From: Paraspadella gotoi
Taxonomy: Eukaryota > Chaetognatha
Direction of reading: 5' to 3'
NCBI GenBank assembly: GCA_051294375.1
Contig: CM119266.1
Location: 13,121,972-13,185,971, forward strand
Length of the DNA: 64,000 bases
The number at the start of each line of letters is the position of its first letter. The stretch's first letter is position 1. The translations under genes and the position numbers were made by a program. Shown one piece after another: positions 27,426 to 38,055 of the stretch. The notes under the pieces were generated by a model. It worked only from the letters and a program-made list of their open reading frames with translations, was not told the DNA's origin and made no database searches.

Positions 27426-28347
27426 TGAGATGAGAAAAACGAGATGAGAGAGGAGACGAGAGAGAGAGAGAGAGAGACAGTCGAAAAAGTCAACATTACT
27501 CTCTTAATTGGATATTCGATCTGAGGCGATATTTGTTTTCGCGCCGGCGGACGGCGCGGTTGGGGATCGAAGCACGATTCGTGGCGCGCGGAAGAAGTCG
27601 GTTCGATGACTTTTTAAAAAAAATTTGCCAAAGTAATGAAATTTTTACTGGTGCATAAAAATATTTTAAAAATTTCATATTTTTAGAGTTGACTCTGGAT
27701 CACACTAGTCTTGAAAAACCTGTCGGTTCATAATCATATGAAATATAAAACAATGATTACTTTTAATTTTTATTCTCTTATTTTTATAAATCTCATAAGT
27801 GCTTGTCATATATTCTTCTTTTCCAAATTGACAAAAAAGTATTAATTGCTCTCAATTTTCTCCGAAGAGTCAAATACCGCGGAAGCAAGTTTCCCTCTCA
27901 GAACCGCCAGCAGCGGTTACTTACCTTTCTTCCCCGTTTTCCTCTACCTTTACCTTTACTTTTCCTTTCATTCCTTTTCTTTTTCCTTTCCTCCCTTTTT
28001 TCTTCGGCGCTCGGGCGGTTTACTTCATTACCCCGTTACTCGCGGTCTGATTCGATGCAAATTGCGCCATTATCGAAGCGGCGGTTGCCGGGCAACCATT
28101 TTCGCCGCTGCCGCCGCCGTCGGCCGCCGCCATTGGACCTCGATTGCAGACATTGGCTCTGAGTCGGAGAAAGAAAAGATTTGCCCGGAAGGGGGGGGGG
28201 AGGAGTGGAGGAGAGAGAGCTTCGTCGGAAGGGAGAGAAAGTCGATTTTGATAACAATCAAAAATCGGATACAAAGACGAAAAAGAAAAGAGGGAGACAA
28301 AAAAGGAGAACAATCGTTTCTTGCCTGTTTTCCTTTTCTTTTAACTT

Positions 28348-28384
28348 TTTCGCTTGCTTGCTTGCTTGCTTGCTTGCTTGCATG

Positions 28385-28455
<71 letters not shown>

Positions 28456-28460
28456 TTTTT
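28348..28460. repeat. (CTTG)n followed by (CTTT)n
   Basis: About seven CTTG-type units, then about 18 CTTT units, nearly perfect. Confidence 0.95.
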
Positions 28461-29490
28461 TCATTCTTTCTATCACTCCAAACATCTGATCTTCTGCCTC
28501 ACTGTTTCGTTTAATCTTTAAATTCAAACTTTCTTGCGAAATTGCAAATCGCAACGGGATAGAAAAATCGCGAATGGAAAAATTCGCAGCAACGAAATGC
28601 GTTGAAAAGAGAAAATTGGAAACCAAAGAAAATTCAAATAGATTTTCAATATTTTCGCTTCAATAGAACTTTTTTTTCTTCTTGCATCGATTTTTCTCAA
28701 CGAGGCCAAGTTAAAGTATGTTCGGCCTTAGTTGACTATGAAATAGTATAATTACCAAATTAACATCAATATTTAACGAATAGATTTCAGATAATTTTTA
28801 AAGGATTTCCCAGGCGAATTGTCGCTGGCATCTGTGGGAACAATTTCAGCTGGAGACGTCTTTTTTCTATCGACAGATTTTTTCCATTGATGTCAAAAAA
28901 AGGGGGGGCAGTGAAACTGAGAGTCAAAAAAAGGATCAATGGAGAATATTTTTAGCGAGATAGCGCGTGCAAGTATGAAAAATTCAGAATCATATCCATT
29001 CCAAAGGTTTAGTTAAATTGCTCGCTAGTCTCTATGATTTAAAATAAAATATTCAACATCAGTTGAGTACTTATATAATATATATTTTTAAAAAATATTG
29101 GCAGACTTTAATCAGAATTAGTTAATATTCACTAAATTCACTTTGCCATCTACCACAGGCCGCATTTTTCAAAACGTTCATTACTTTCGCGCTTCCATAT
29201 TTACTTTTCCAAAACCCACCCCAAACAACCATCTCCCCCCAACCTCATTCCCGCTCCGACTGAAACCGCACAATGGAACGGCGTGGGTTTTTCGCCCGGG
29301 AGCGTCACCGATCGTAAATGAAGAATTAGTCTCGCGTCTCGAGTTGAGAATACGCGTCGGTGCGTGAAGGGGGCGTGTCCTCTTCGGAGCGATCGAGGTC
29401 GACGATTCGTCAGCCAATCAGAGATCACGGATTCTTTTCTTTAAAAGAATCGAGAACTCGGAGGGAAGAGAGAGAGAGAGAGAGAGAAAA

Positions 29491-29527
<37 letters not shown>

Positions 29528-29645
29528 CTCGTTGGCTGGCGGTCGGGTTCACGCGCCAACTGAGTTCATGGACTCTTGCCACGGGACATTGGGCGAACGT
29601 TAGGAGAAAGATGTGGGACTAACTCAGTTTTGTGTTGGAAAAGGA

Positions 29646-30236
29646 TGGGAGGATTTTGGCAAAGAAGATAAGTAACAAACTAGTAGAATTAGACTAAATA
29701 TTAATAAAGATGCCGTCAAGTTCACGAATTTTGTGATTTAGAACACTAATTTTGTCACTCTCACAGTTTTCTTGGATAATTTGTATTAGAAAAAAGCCAA
29801 TCCACTAGAGCTTTCATCCAAAAAAATATCAGGTAAAACCGAAATTTACTGGAACCAAATTTCAAAATAAAAAAGTCAAGGAAGATCGACGCCATCTTGT
29901 TTCCCTTTTTTTTTTTAATTAATCGCTTCTCGTTAAAAAAAAAAGGGAAGCGACGGTTGGAGTTTAATTCTAATCCCGAATTCATTGTCGTCGTAAATTC
30001 TCGTCGCCTCGATGCGGTCGTCTCTTTAGAGAAGCTTCAATATGTCTGTTTCACTCTCAATGGGGTTGGGGCAGCGCGATATTAGGCCAGAGAGAAAATG
30101 CTTTCTATGTTTCCATCAAATTGTTGCAGCCTTGTTAATTTTTCGGTCCTTTTACATGGCTTAATAATAAAATGGTCTTTACAGTCTCTAGCATCAATGC
30201 ATTTCGGTAAAATTTTTACAATTGCAACATAGAGAA
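29646..30236. other. intergenic, nothing recognised
   Basis: AT-rich sequence between the palindrome and the tRNA-like gene. One caagatggcg-type motif lies on the minus strand near 29888. No other feature is supported. Confidence 0.6.
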
Positions 30237-30308
30237 GCGTCAGTGGTGTAAATGGTTAGCATAGTTGCTTCCAGCAGTTGAGTCGGGGTTCGATTCCCTG
30301 CTGACGCA
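30237..30308 (+). tRNA. tRNA-Gly(UCC)-like gene, possibly defective
   Basis: The sequence folds as a cloverleaf: acceptor GCGTCAG pairs perfectly with CTGACGC, the D arm contains TGGTTAGCA, the T arm is CGGGG-TTCGATT-CCCTG, and A follows as discriminator. The anticodon arm GTTGC-TTCCA-GCAGT closely resembles animal tRNA-Gly(UCC), but its loop has five bases instead of seven, as if one base were lost on each side of TTCCA. The box B-like ggttcgattcc is intact. Either this is a tRNA pseudogene or tRNA-derived element, or two bases were lost in the assembly. It lies in single-copy DNA about 600 bp outside the palindrome. Confidence 0.6.
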
Positions 30309-30530
30309 ACGCCAACTTTTACATTAATATTAGAGTTGTTTAAAAAAATTGAGTATTCATCTCTACGATTTCACGCGCACGCTATTGCAATCCAATTTTA
30401 AATCAATGTTTCCTTTTCTAACATTTTTTTTGGTCCCCGCTGCAATCAAACCCCGAAACTCCAGGCTCCGCCTCCACACCTGATCCCTGCTTCTGTCTCA
30501 CCGACCAGGGCGTTCGAAGCGTGTGAACGA

Positions 30531-30585
30531 CCAATCGGGAGACACGTGAGGCGATGATGAGACGTCACGAAAACGTTTGACGTCA
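30531..30585. promoter_or_regulatory. cluster of CCAAT, E-box and CRE motifs
   Basis: Within 55 bp: CCAAT (30531), CACGTG (30543), a CRE half site gacgtcac (30561) and a full palindromic CRE TGACGTCA (30578-30585). These are recognised binding motifs of NF-Y, bHLH and CREB/ATF proteins (family knowledge). A long CT tract, a cataaaag TATA-like box (30788) and a candidate first exon (30890) follow, so this may be a promoter for a plus-strand gene. Motif matching only. Confidence 0.4.
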
Positions 30586-30631
30586 GAACGAACCATCATG
30601 GATAAGTTTTTGTTCCTAACTTTTCTCCCCC

Positions 30632-30739
<108 letters not shown>

Positions 30740-30889
30740 CTGCCCTTCTACCTTTTTCTCGCGCCTTGCTTCGTATTTATTGCGCGCCATAAAAGCCAAT
30801 TTCCATTGAACGCCTCATCAATCACGCCGTCACCGGTGCCGGGCGGGGCGGTCCAACGGGGGGCGCCGGTGACAGCGAGAGTGTCGGCG

Positions 30890-30941
30890 ATGGTAGCAGA
30901 AGTTGTAGCGGCATTATCGGCGCCGAAGGAAGCGGTGGAAG
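30890..30941 (+). CDS. possible first exon of an unidentified gene (partial)
   Basis: An ATG in good context (gtcggcgATGG) opens an Ala-rich reading frame, MVAEVVAALSAPKEAVEG, ending at the consensus donor G|GTAAGC. A second possible donor in the same frame, AAG|GTAAGG, lies at 31018. A TATA-like cataaaag and a CRE/CCAAT cluster lie upstream. I could not find a following exon on this strand before the antisense histidine-rich gene, and the product is not recognised. It may be noncoding. Confidence 0.22.
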
Positions 30942-31422
30942 GTAAGCCGAGGTGGTTCAGTTGCGGTGAAGGATATTTCCATTCACTGTCACGCAAAACT
31001 TTCAAAATCGTGGAAAAGGTAAGGTTGAAAGTAGGAGTGGAATAAGAGGTCCGCTTATAGAACACTGTAGTACGAGAGTAAAAAGCGAAACACGAATTGT
31101 CCCAGGTAAAAAAAAAAGAGGGAGTCTTGCGAGCGAATTGAATTTTTATGTCGCTTTTTTTTTTTCGGCACAAAATTTGTTTTGGTTTTCGTGTGTCTCG
31201 CTCTTCGCTTCGTCTCATGGCAAAAAAGAATAACATAATTTTTAAAATTTATTTAATGTATCATATCACGAGTTACTTAAGAAAGTAACTAATTTTATCA
31301 CTAAGGCAACACGGCTTCACAGATAAGGCAAAAAAAAAAGACTACATCTAATTCGTGAAAAATACAATACGAACTAGTAGAAAAAAAAAGAAAAAAAAGA
31401 AAGATTTTGATTAATGAGTTTT

Positions 31423-31428
31423 TTTATT
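31423..31428 (-). terminator. polyadenylation signal AATAAA
   Basis: Minus-strand AATAAA 42 bp downstream of the stop codon of the histidine-rich gene. Confidence 0.65.
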
Positions 31429-31469
31429 TCAATAAACGCTTTTCTTCGAAGATTTTCATCCGTCACTTT

Positions 31470-33852
31470 TTAGTAGTGATCATTGTGGACTTGGTGGTGA
31501 ACTTGGTGGTGACCGTGGTGTTCGTGGTGACCGTGGTGTTCGTGGTGACCGTGGTGTTCGTGGTGGCCGTGGTGTTCGTGGTGGCCTTGGTGACCGTGTT
31601 GGCCGTGGTGAACTTCGCCGTGGTCGTAATGGTCCTTGTGGCTGTGGAAATAAAAAATGGGAAGGTTAACTCAATTAATCAGTTTGTAATTTTTTGAAAA
31701 ATGTTTCATTAACATAAGATTAATGTACTTGTGATTTACTAAAGTAGAGCACTTAGGTTTTAATCAATAATATTTATTAATGTGCTATATACACTTACCC
31801 GTGGGCTACGTGGTGTCCGTGGTCGACGTGGGATTGGGAGGCGGAGTGGTCGGCGTCGTGACTGCGGAAGTTGTGGGTCTCATGGTCGTGATCCTCCAAG
31901 TGATGCTTGTGGTGCCTGGATAGGAAAGAAAGATCAATATGCCATTCCGCTAATGAGCTTTTCGTTGTTTGTTTTCTGTTTTTTAACTCTGTTTGTTGTT
32001 TGTTTTTGTTGATTCTTATATATATATATATATCGTGGTCATAGCTTTTCTTGCCATTATCGTCATAGCAAAACAAAAATCATTCTTCCAAACTCCCGAT
32101 TATACCTCGCCTCGAACCCGAGACGCAAAACTCACGTGGTGTGGTCGTGGTGTTTGTCGTGGATGTGTTTGAAGTTCTTGTGGATGTGGTTGTGGTGGTC
32201 GTGAACGTGGTCGTGGATGTCGTGGAGGTTCTGAGGGAAAAGAGAAAATATAATTACTTCATTATATTTAAAAAATAAGAACTCTGGTGTATTAGAGTAG
32301 TGTGCTGGTCAAACCTACCTTGTGGTAGTTGGTGTGATCGTGATGATGTTCGCTGAGGTGAGTTAGGTCGTTGTGAATGTGCTTGTGACGCTCATCCGAG
32401 TGTTTGCTGAAAAATGTCAAGGGATTTAGTAATGATTATGTTTTTTTCAGAATCGATGCTTAAAATTGTAAAATTATTATAAGCAGTGGGGTGAAATACT
32501 GTTAATAGGTAAATTAAAAGAAAATTAAGAAATTTTGACAAAGAATGCATTAATCAAACAATGATTTAGTTTCCATGGCAACCTGTGCGACGAGGAGGCG
32601 GAGTGGGAGGATCCCTCGTGATAGACGGCGTCGTGTCCGTGCATGTGATGGTGTCCGTGGTTCACGTGATGTCCAAGGTGGTCGTGGTGACCGTGATCGT
32701 ACCCGTGATGTCCGTGTTCGTAGTGGTGACCTTGGTCGTACTCATTGTGTTTGTGGTGGGGATGGTGGAAAGATTTGTGGGAATAGTGGTGGCTGGTGTT
32801 GGGGGGGGATGAGTGGGTTGTTATTTTTGTAGAGTTGTAAATTTTTGATGTCTTTGAGTTTTTATCAACGATTGATTGAGATTCGATTAAATTTTAATAT
32901 GTAAGACGATGTATTCCATTATTATTTCTGGATTAGTAAAGTTCTGACCAGCAAAAAGGATGAAGTTGTTCATGGTCCCGAAATGAAACCAACTAAGAAA
33001 TTGGCTAGAAAAATAGAAAAATGACTTGTTTCACTCGCTTAAGTTTTTTTAGAATTAATATTAATACTTAAAATTAAAATTAATTATTTTCTTTTTGTCC
33101 ATATTTAATTTATATTTTTTAATAATTTCTATACAAAAGCCAAATATCACATTGATAAAAAGCTTAAAAATTCAAAATACTAGTAGTAACAAAATAAAGA
33201 AAAAAAAGATGTTCTTACTGGGGTTCGTGGTGGTGGTGGTAGTCGTAGTGTCCGTCGTGGTGGTCGTGGTGGTCGTGGTGGCCGAGATGATGGTGGTGGT
33301 GATATCCGCCCGAGTGGTGGAGATAGTTTTGGCTGCTGATGGCGGCGCCGTCGGGACTAACGTCGTCGCCGTCGACCGCCTCCACCTCTTCCGAACTTGA
33401 GGGGGGGAGAGGTTGCAGGGGTGTTGAGGGGGTGTTTAAAAGGGTGTTGAGGGGTGAATTTTGGTTTAAAATAGACAAGGAGCCATTATTGCAATGATGC
33501 ATTATTGTTATTTGACAAAAAGAAAAGTACTTTAAGCAAAAATCACCGAAATTTGACTGAAAAAAAAACAAAAACAAATTTCCGGTACAGAGAATCAAAA
33601 AAGTTACTTTCTTTGCTTTCTATATCCACTGAGTGAAGATACTGAATGTTTTGAAAAACTTTTACTGTAATTTATTTTTAATTTTAACTTTGTTAAAACA
33701 ATTACTTACCCTATTCTTCTTTAAAAAAACTCACCCACCATTCCCGATCAAACTTACTTTTCGTCGCTGTTTTCCTCCGACGAATCGGGAAGAACGAAAG
33801 GCATCACCGACGCCACGAGCGTCAAACCCAAAACGAGCAGAAACCACTTCAT
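31470..33852 (-). CDS. secreted histidine-rich protein
   Basis: Seven exons on the minus strand: 33758-33852, 33219-33395, 32583-32792, 32319-32406, 32136-32230, 31799-31915 and 31470-31641, all GT-AG and phase-consistent, giving 317 residues. The first exon encodes a signal peptide (MKWFLLVLGLTLVASVMP) and an acidic segment. The rest is a His-rich polymer with about 113 His (36%), mixed with Gly, Asp, Glu, Lys, Tyr and Ser, and no Cys. Exon 7 ends in a GHHEHH hexapeptide repeated four to five times. Nearly all His codons are CAC. Such sequences bind Zn, Cu or Ni ions in other His-rich secreted proteins (family knowledge); metal binding, storage or a structural matrix role here is inference. 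No known domain was seen. A TATA box and AATAAA frame the gene. Confidence is high for the gene and low for the function. Confidence 0.88.
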
Positions 33853-33960
33853 CCTTTTGGTTGCGATTAATATTTTTTTTTAATATATTAATTTCTTATT
33901 CCGTCTGTAGCTTTTCTCAGAGCCGAGACAAGATCTGAGTAAGTTTGACCGATCCCGGCT

Positions 33961-33968
33961 TTTATATA
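33961..33968 (-). promoter_or_regulatory. TATA box of the histidine-rich gene
   Basis: TATATAAA on the minus strand, 109 bp upstream of the ATG. A start of transcription about 30 bp downstream would leave a short 5' UTR of about 80 bases. Confidence 0.7.
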
Positions 33969-35332
33969 CTCTTGGCCGAGGAAGAAGATGACGGAAGGTG
34001 AGGAAGAAGGTGAAAGAAGAAGAAAGAGAAAAAAAAATACGAAGAAGAAGACGACGAAATGTGACGAAGACGAAAAAAAAGGGGGAAAAAAAAGAAAAGG
34101 AAGAGCCCATCCCGAGATCCACTTCGCACTTGTAACGCGCACATCTTTTTTTTTTTTTACCTTTCCCATTCTCTTTTCTCTCTTTACGATTTCGCCGAAG
34201 TCTTGGGTGTAAAAGGACCGCGACGCGAATTCCGTTACTCTTGGCCCTAACTTTGAGTTCGGAACGCGGAGCCCGGCCTCTCTTTCTCACTTGGCCACGA
34301 TGTCCATCCGGTTTTCCCTTTTTTTTTTCATTTTCCTTAATTTTAGTTTTTTTTATTTATTATTTTTTCCCCCAGTTTTTTTTTGTTGTTTGTTCCTTTA
34401 TTTTTTTTATTTTTTTTGGTCATTCTTTTATTTATCGCCATCTCATCGTTCTTCCGCGAAATACAATTTTTTTCATCTATTTTTAATTTTTTCTACTTTT
34501 AGACAATGTTAGTTTGATTAAGCCGCTTTTCCCAAGGGCCTTTCCAATATTTTTTCTACCCTTTTTTCTCCCCGTATATATTGTTCGATTTAAGTTCATC
34601 CGAGAGGCAAATCCAAACCAATTACAAAGTCCAGACGTTAGCCTTGGAGATACAGAAATAGACGTTTTTGTCTGGGAATCCTATTATCAAGTCGCCTATA
34701 TAAACATTTAAATAAAAGACCTTTTAGGAAAATTTACTTTACGAGAAAACATATGGTTTCATAATTCAAATGTCGGTTTCCTGCGTTTTCATCACAACGC
34801 TAATTGGGTTTCAACTCAACCTTCATTCCAAACATTCGATACAATATATTATATGTTGTAAAATATCTTAGGGCAGAAGTAAGTGTTTCTTTTTTCTGCT
34901 CAGACGTTTCCTTTACGTCTAAATTCTTGGCTGCGGAATGTCTTGGCCGGTAAAGTGAAGAAGAGGACTGTCGCGTGAAAAAGAGAAAAAAAAATTGTAA
35001 ATTCTTTTTTTTAATTGACATCTGTCGATGTTTCTTTTTTTTTGCCTTAATTTTTATCTTACAAGTTTTTATCATCGACTTTATGTTGTCTGTTTTAAAT
35101 TGTCTGTGACGACGGCTGTTTTGTGATAAAAAGCAAGAAAGAAGTCTAGTAAAAATAATTATCTATCGATGTCAGATTCAAAAAAAAAAAGAATATTTTC
35201 ATACCTTTTTATTCTCTGTATTTTCAAGTCAAAGAAAAGTGGTCAATCTTTGCTCTTCTTTTCCATTCACTCTCTAAGACCTCATGGTGCGACCAATTTC
35301 TCTTTCCCTAGGGGGTCATTTGCCTTTATCCA

Positions 35333-35423
<91 letters not shown>

Positions 35424-35786
35424 CCTCCTTTCCCCTCCACCTCCCTCCGTAAATCGAATCAGAAAACTCCTGCCACTAATCTTCCATGTAGTAGCAATTT
35501 CTGTTCGATCAAAACGATTAAGTTTCTTCTCCACAATCGTTTTAAACAATTAAATGATCGACAAAAAAAAGTTTTGGACGAAGAATTTGTATTTTTTGTG
35601 AGGCTTTTTATCGATTGAAGAAATAAAAACAAAAGGCCCTTAAACCAGAATTACATGCAGGCATTTGAATATCCGCTCTCTTCGGCCAAAGTCCGAAAAC
35701 ATTTTTTTTTTCAAGTTTCAATAGTTTCTTATTTCTTGATTTCTCGATCGTTTCGCGCCTTTTTTTGGCTAACTCCGCCCGTATCC
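33969..35786. other. intergenic between divergent genes
   Basis: Pyrimidine-rich and AT-rich DNA between the histidine-rich gene (-) and the lysoplasmalogenase gene (+). It holds a long CT tract at 35332-35416. Open frames are Phe/Leu-rich readings of poly-T or Ser/Leu readings of CT repeats. No further gene is supported. Confidence 0.65.
35332..35416. repeat. (CT)n microsatellite
   Basis: About 40 CT dinucleotides with minor interruptions. Confidence 0.95.
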
Positions 35787-36440
35787 ATGGCAACGGAGCC
35801 TTCCATGAACGGGACCATGGCAACGTGGGACCGGTTGCCTTTCTTTGCCTCTTTCGTCGCCGCCATTTTGTTTTTCTCGATTCGGTCCGATGTAAACAAT
35901 CCGGTGACGAATCGCGCCGGTTTTGCATTCGCGAAGGTTTGATATCATATTGATATATATATATATATATATCATATTTATTTGATATTTCTTTAGCGAC
36001 AACCACAACCACAAGCTACGACCTGATCTCAAGGTATATTATTAACGTCATTTTTCCAGTATTATAATAAAATTCGATGTTAACAGCCAATTAAAACGTT
36101 TAAAACTTAGAACTGACATCTTAATTTTATTTTAATAAAAAAGGGATGAGGGCGAGACACACAATTTAAGACAGAGACACACTCGTAATACAAAAGTACT
36201 AAATGTCAAATTATTTACGTTTAAAATAGTAAGGCCATCTCCTGACCACCCTTCACTTGCGCCATCTGTGAGTCTTTCAAATCCCCAGGTTTCTCCCATC
36301 GCGGCGCTGATTCTCTTCGTCGTCAACGCGACTTCCGGCGCCGCCGAGAAATCCTCGCTCCTCGCGGCTTTGGTGGCGTCGTTGCTTGGAGACGTCTGCT
36401 TGGTGTTTCATGTTAGTGATTGGGGTGTGAGAGAGAGAGA

Positions 36441-36491
<51 letters not shown>

Positions 36492-37637
36492 AGAGAGAGA
36501 ACAAGAGAGAAGAGAGAGAGAGGAAGAGAGAGAGAGAGAAAGAAACACAGTCGGAAACTATAGGTAACCTTTGATTTTTAACTTACCTTTTTGGCAGGAA
36601 TCCTGGTTTCTGGTGGGCGTTATATCTTTCGGAGTTGCGCAGGTGATAATGACAATTCTTAAGAAAATTAGTCATATCATTCGCCAGATAACGAAGATAC
36701 AAGATATCCTCGAATTAAAAAAAAAAAAGAAAAAAGGAACGACCCTGGTTCCGATTTTATCTTTGTTATTTTTTTTAACTCGTTTTTAAACACTCGTCCA
36801 AGGTTTTCTACCTGGCTTCCTTTGGCATCGCGGCGGACGGCTTATGGTTCCTCGGGCTTTGGCTTTGCGTCGGCCTCGCCTTTTGGCTTTTCGTCTCAGC
36901 GCGAACAAAGGTCAGACGGATTTTCGGACGAGAGAGGCTTATTTTTTTCCCAGTTTTCTTGAGTTTGCTCAATTCGCGAGGTGAGGCACGAATCCGATAT
37001 ATTAAAGCAATTGGTCTGAAGAATCTATGAATAAGTAAATTTCTCAGAAATCTCGTACCACGTTGCTGAAATATTGACAGATAATGTTCAATTAACTAAC
37101 TATGTAGTGAATAAAATCATTTTTCTTTTCAAGGGTTTTTTCAAAGCGGCGCTCTTTGTTTACATGTTGGCGTTGATGGCGATGGTTTGGCGAGCGACGA
37201 CCGGCGCCATCTACTCCGAAAATCGCAACGCCGCCTTCAAGCATCGTCATGGTTTGAGAGCGCTTGGCGCAATTTCTTTCGCCGTGTCGGACAGGTTTAA
37301 AGAAGGGATTTTAGCAGTAAACATACAATTATAAACATTAAAATTAAAGCTTGTCCAGCTTTTTTTTTGGGTGTCAGTTTTCGTGAAACTCCTCGTAGGT
37401 TATGCACAAGAATTGAAACTTGTTTGACCTTTTCTAACTAGGAATTAAACATTAAGTAAGAGACCGTGAAGTTTCGACTTAATAAAATATTCAATTTGAA
37501 CTTAACTTAATTTGAGTTTTATTCGTTTCAGTCTCATTGCTCTCTACAAGTTTCGGTTGCAAACGCCGTCCCCGTTTCTCATCGTGATCATCTTGTACTA
37601 CTTGGGTCAAGCGGGAATCGTTTTTTCCTTCTTTTGA
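35787..37637 (+). CDS. TMEM86/YhhN-family lysoplasmalogenase
   Basis: Six exons: 35787-35936, 36289-36411, 36598-36642, 36803-36910, 37134-37294 and 37532-37637, encoding 230 residues, the usual length for TMEM86A/B. It is a multi-pass membrane protein of about eight helices. Family features seen: the LGD motif (residues 83-85), AADGLWFLG (115-123), GAISFAVSDS (187-196) and a C-terminal YYLGQAGI. Members cleave the vinyl-ether bond of lysoplasmalogens, releasing an aldehyde and a glycerophospho-base, in the ER or plasma membrane (family knowledge). The start is set at 35787 (ccATGG); in-frame ATGs at 35805 and 35817 are alternatives. Intron 2 carries an imperfect GA tract (36426-36543). A second AATAAA-bearing element lies in the 3' flank. 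Confidence 0.88.
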
Positions 37638-37761
37638 CAAAATGTTCAAAGAAATGAGAACGAAATATTTTTTTTTCACAATTCTAAAATGAGTTTTGTA
37701 ATGTTGTGTCATTGTTTTACTTTCAATTATAACCAGAGTTTCTTCAAAGGCCTTATGTTTA

Positions 37762-37823
37762 TGAAATTGGTACAACCAATAAATCGAAAAATTATCCATT
37801 AATTTAATAAGTTATCTTGCCCC
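37762..37823 (+). repeat. dispersed short repeat, copy 2
   Basis: tgaaattggtacaaccaat, then an insertion-bearing aaatcgaaaaattatcc, then attaatttaataag and ttatcttgcccct. It lies in the 3' flank of the lysoplasmalogenase gene and supplies its nearest AATAAA. Confidence 0.75.
37778..37783 (+). terminator. polyadenylation signal AATAAA
   Basis: AATAAA 141 bp downstream of the lysoplasmalogenase stop codon, inside a repeat copy. Confidence 0.5.
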
Positions 37824-37934
37824 TTACTGAAATTTAGAATCAAACCCGCTTCTGACAGAGAATCGAAAGTTGGACTTGGAACGGAAATAACGAAGGGTTT
37901 GGAAGCGAAGGCACGCCTCTCATTTCCGTGGCTG

Positions 37935-37937
<3 letters not shown>

Positions 37938-38026
<89 letters not shown>

Positions 38027-38055
38027 CTCTCTCACTCTCTTTCACTCTCTCTATC
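37938..38055. repeat. (CT)n / (CTTT)n tract
   Basis: CT dinucleotides followed by tttc tetranucleotides and interrupted CT. Confidence 0.95.

Larger units (their letters stand above)
23169..29645 (-). repeat. right arm of a large inverted repeat
   Basis: Pairs with 15011-23079. It includes the direct third copy of block C (23169-25805) and the unique arm sequence 25805-29645, interrupted by an N gap at 26087-26279. No credible gene: the open frames are short or low-complexity, and none is preserved between the arms. Confidence 0.88.

Noticed and set aside
27846-28514. 222-codon plus-strand frame
   Set aside because: The end is a reading of CTTG/CTTT repeats and the inverted copy does not keep the frame.
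30748-31236. 162-codon minus-strand frame opposite the candidate first exon
   Set aside because: Antisense shadow of the GC-rich promoter-proximal region; no splice sites or domain.
32100-32135. tRNA box-B-like gggttcgaggc on the minus strand
   Set aside because: Does not match the B-box consensus and no cloverleaf forms; it is intron sequence of the histidine-rich gene.
31470-33852. Tandem CAC/GTG repeats mistaken for a CRISPR-like or satellite array
   Set aside because: The repetition is explained by His codons in phase across seven spliced exons.
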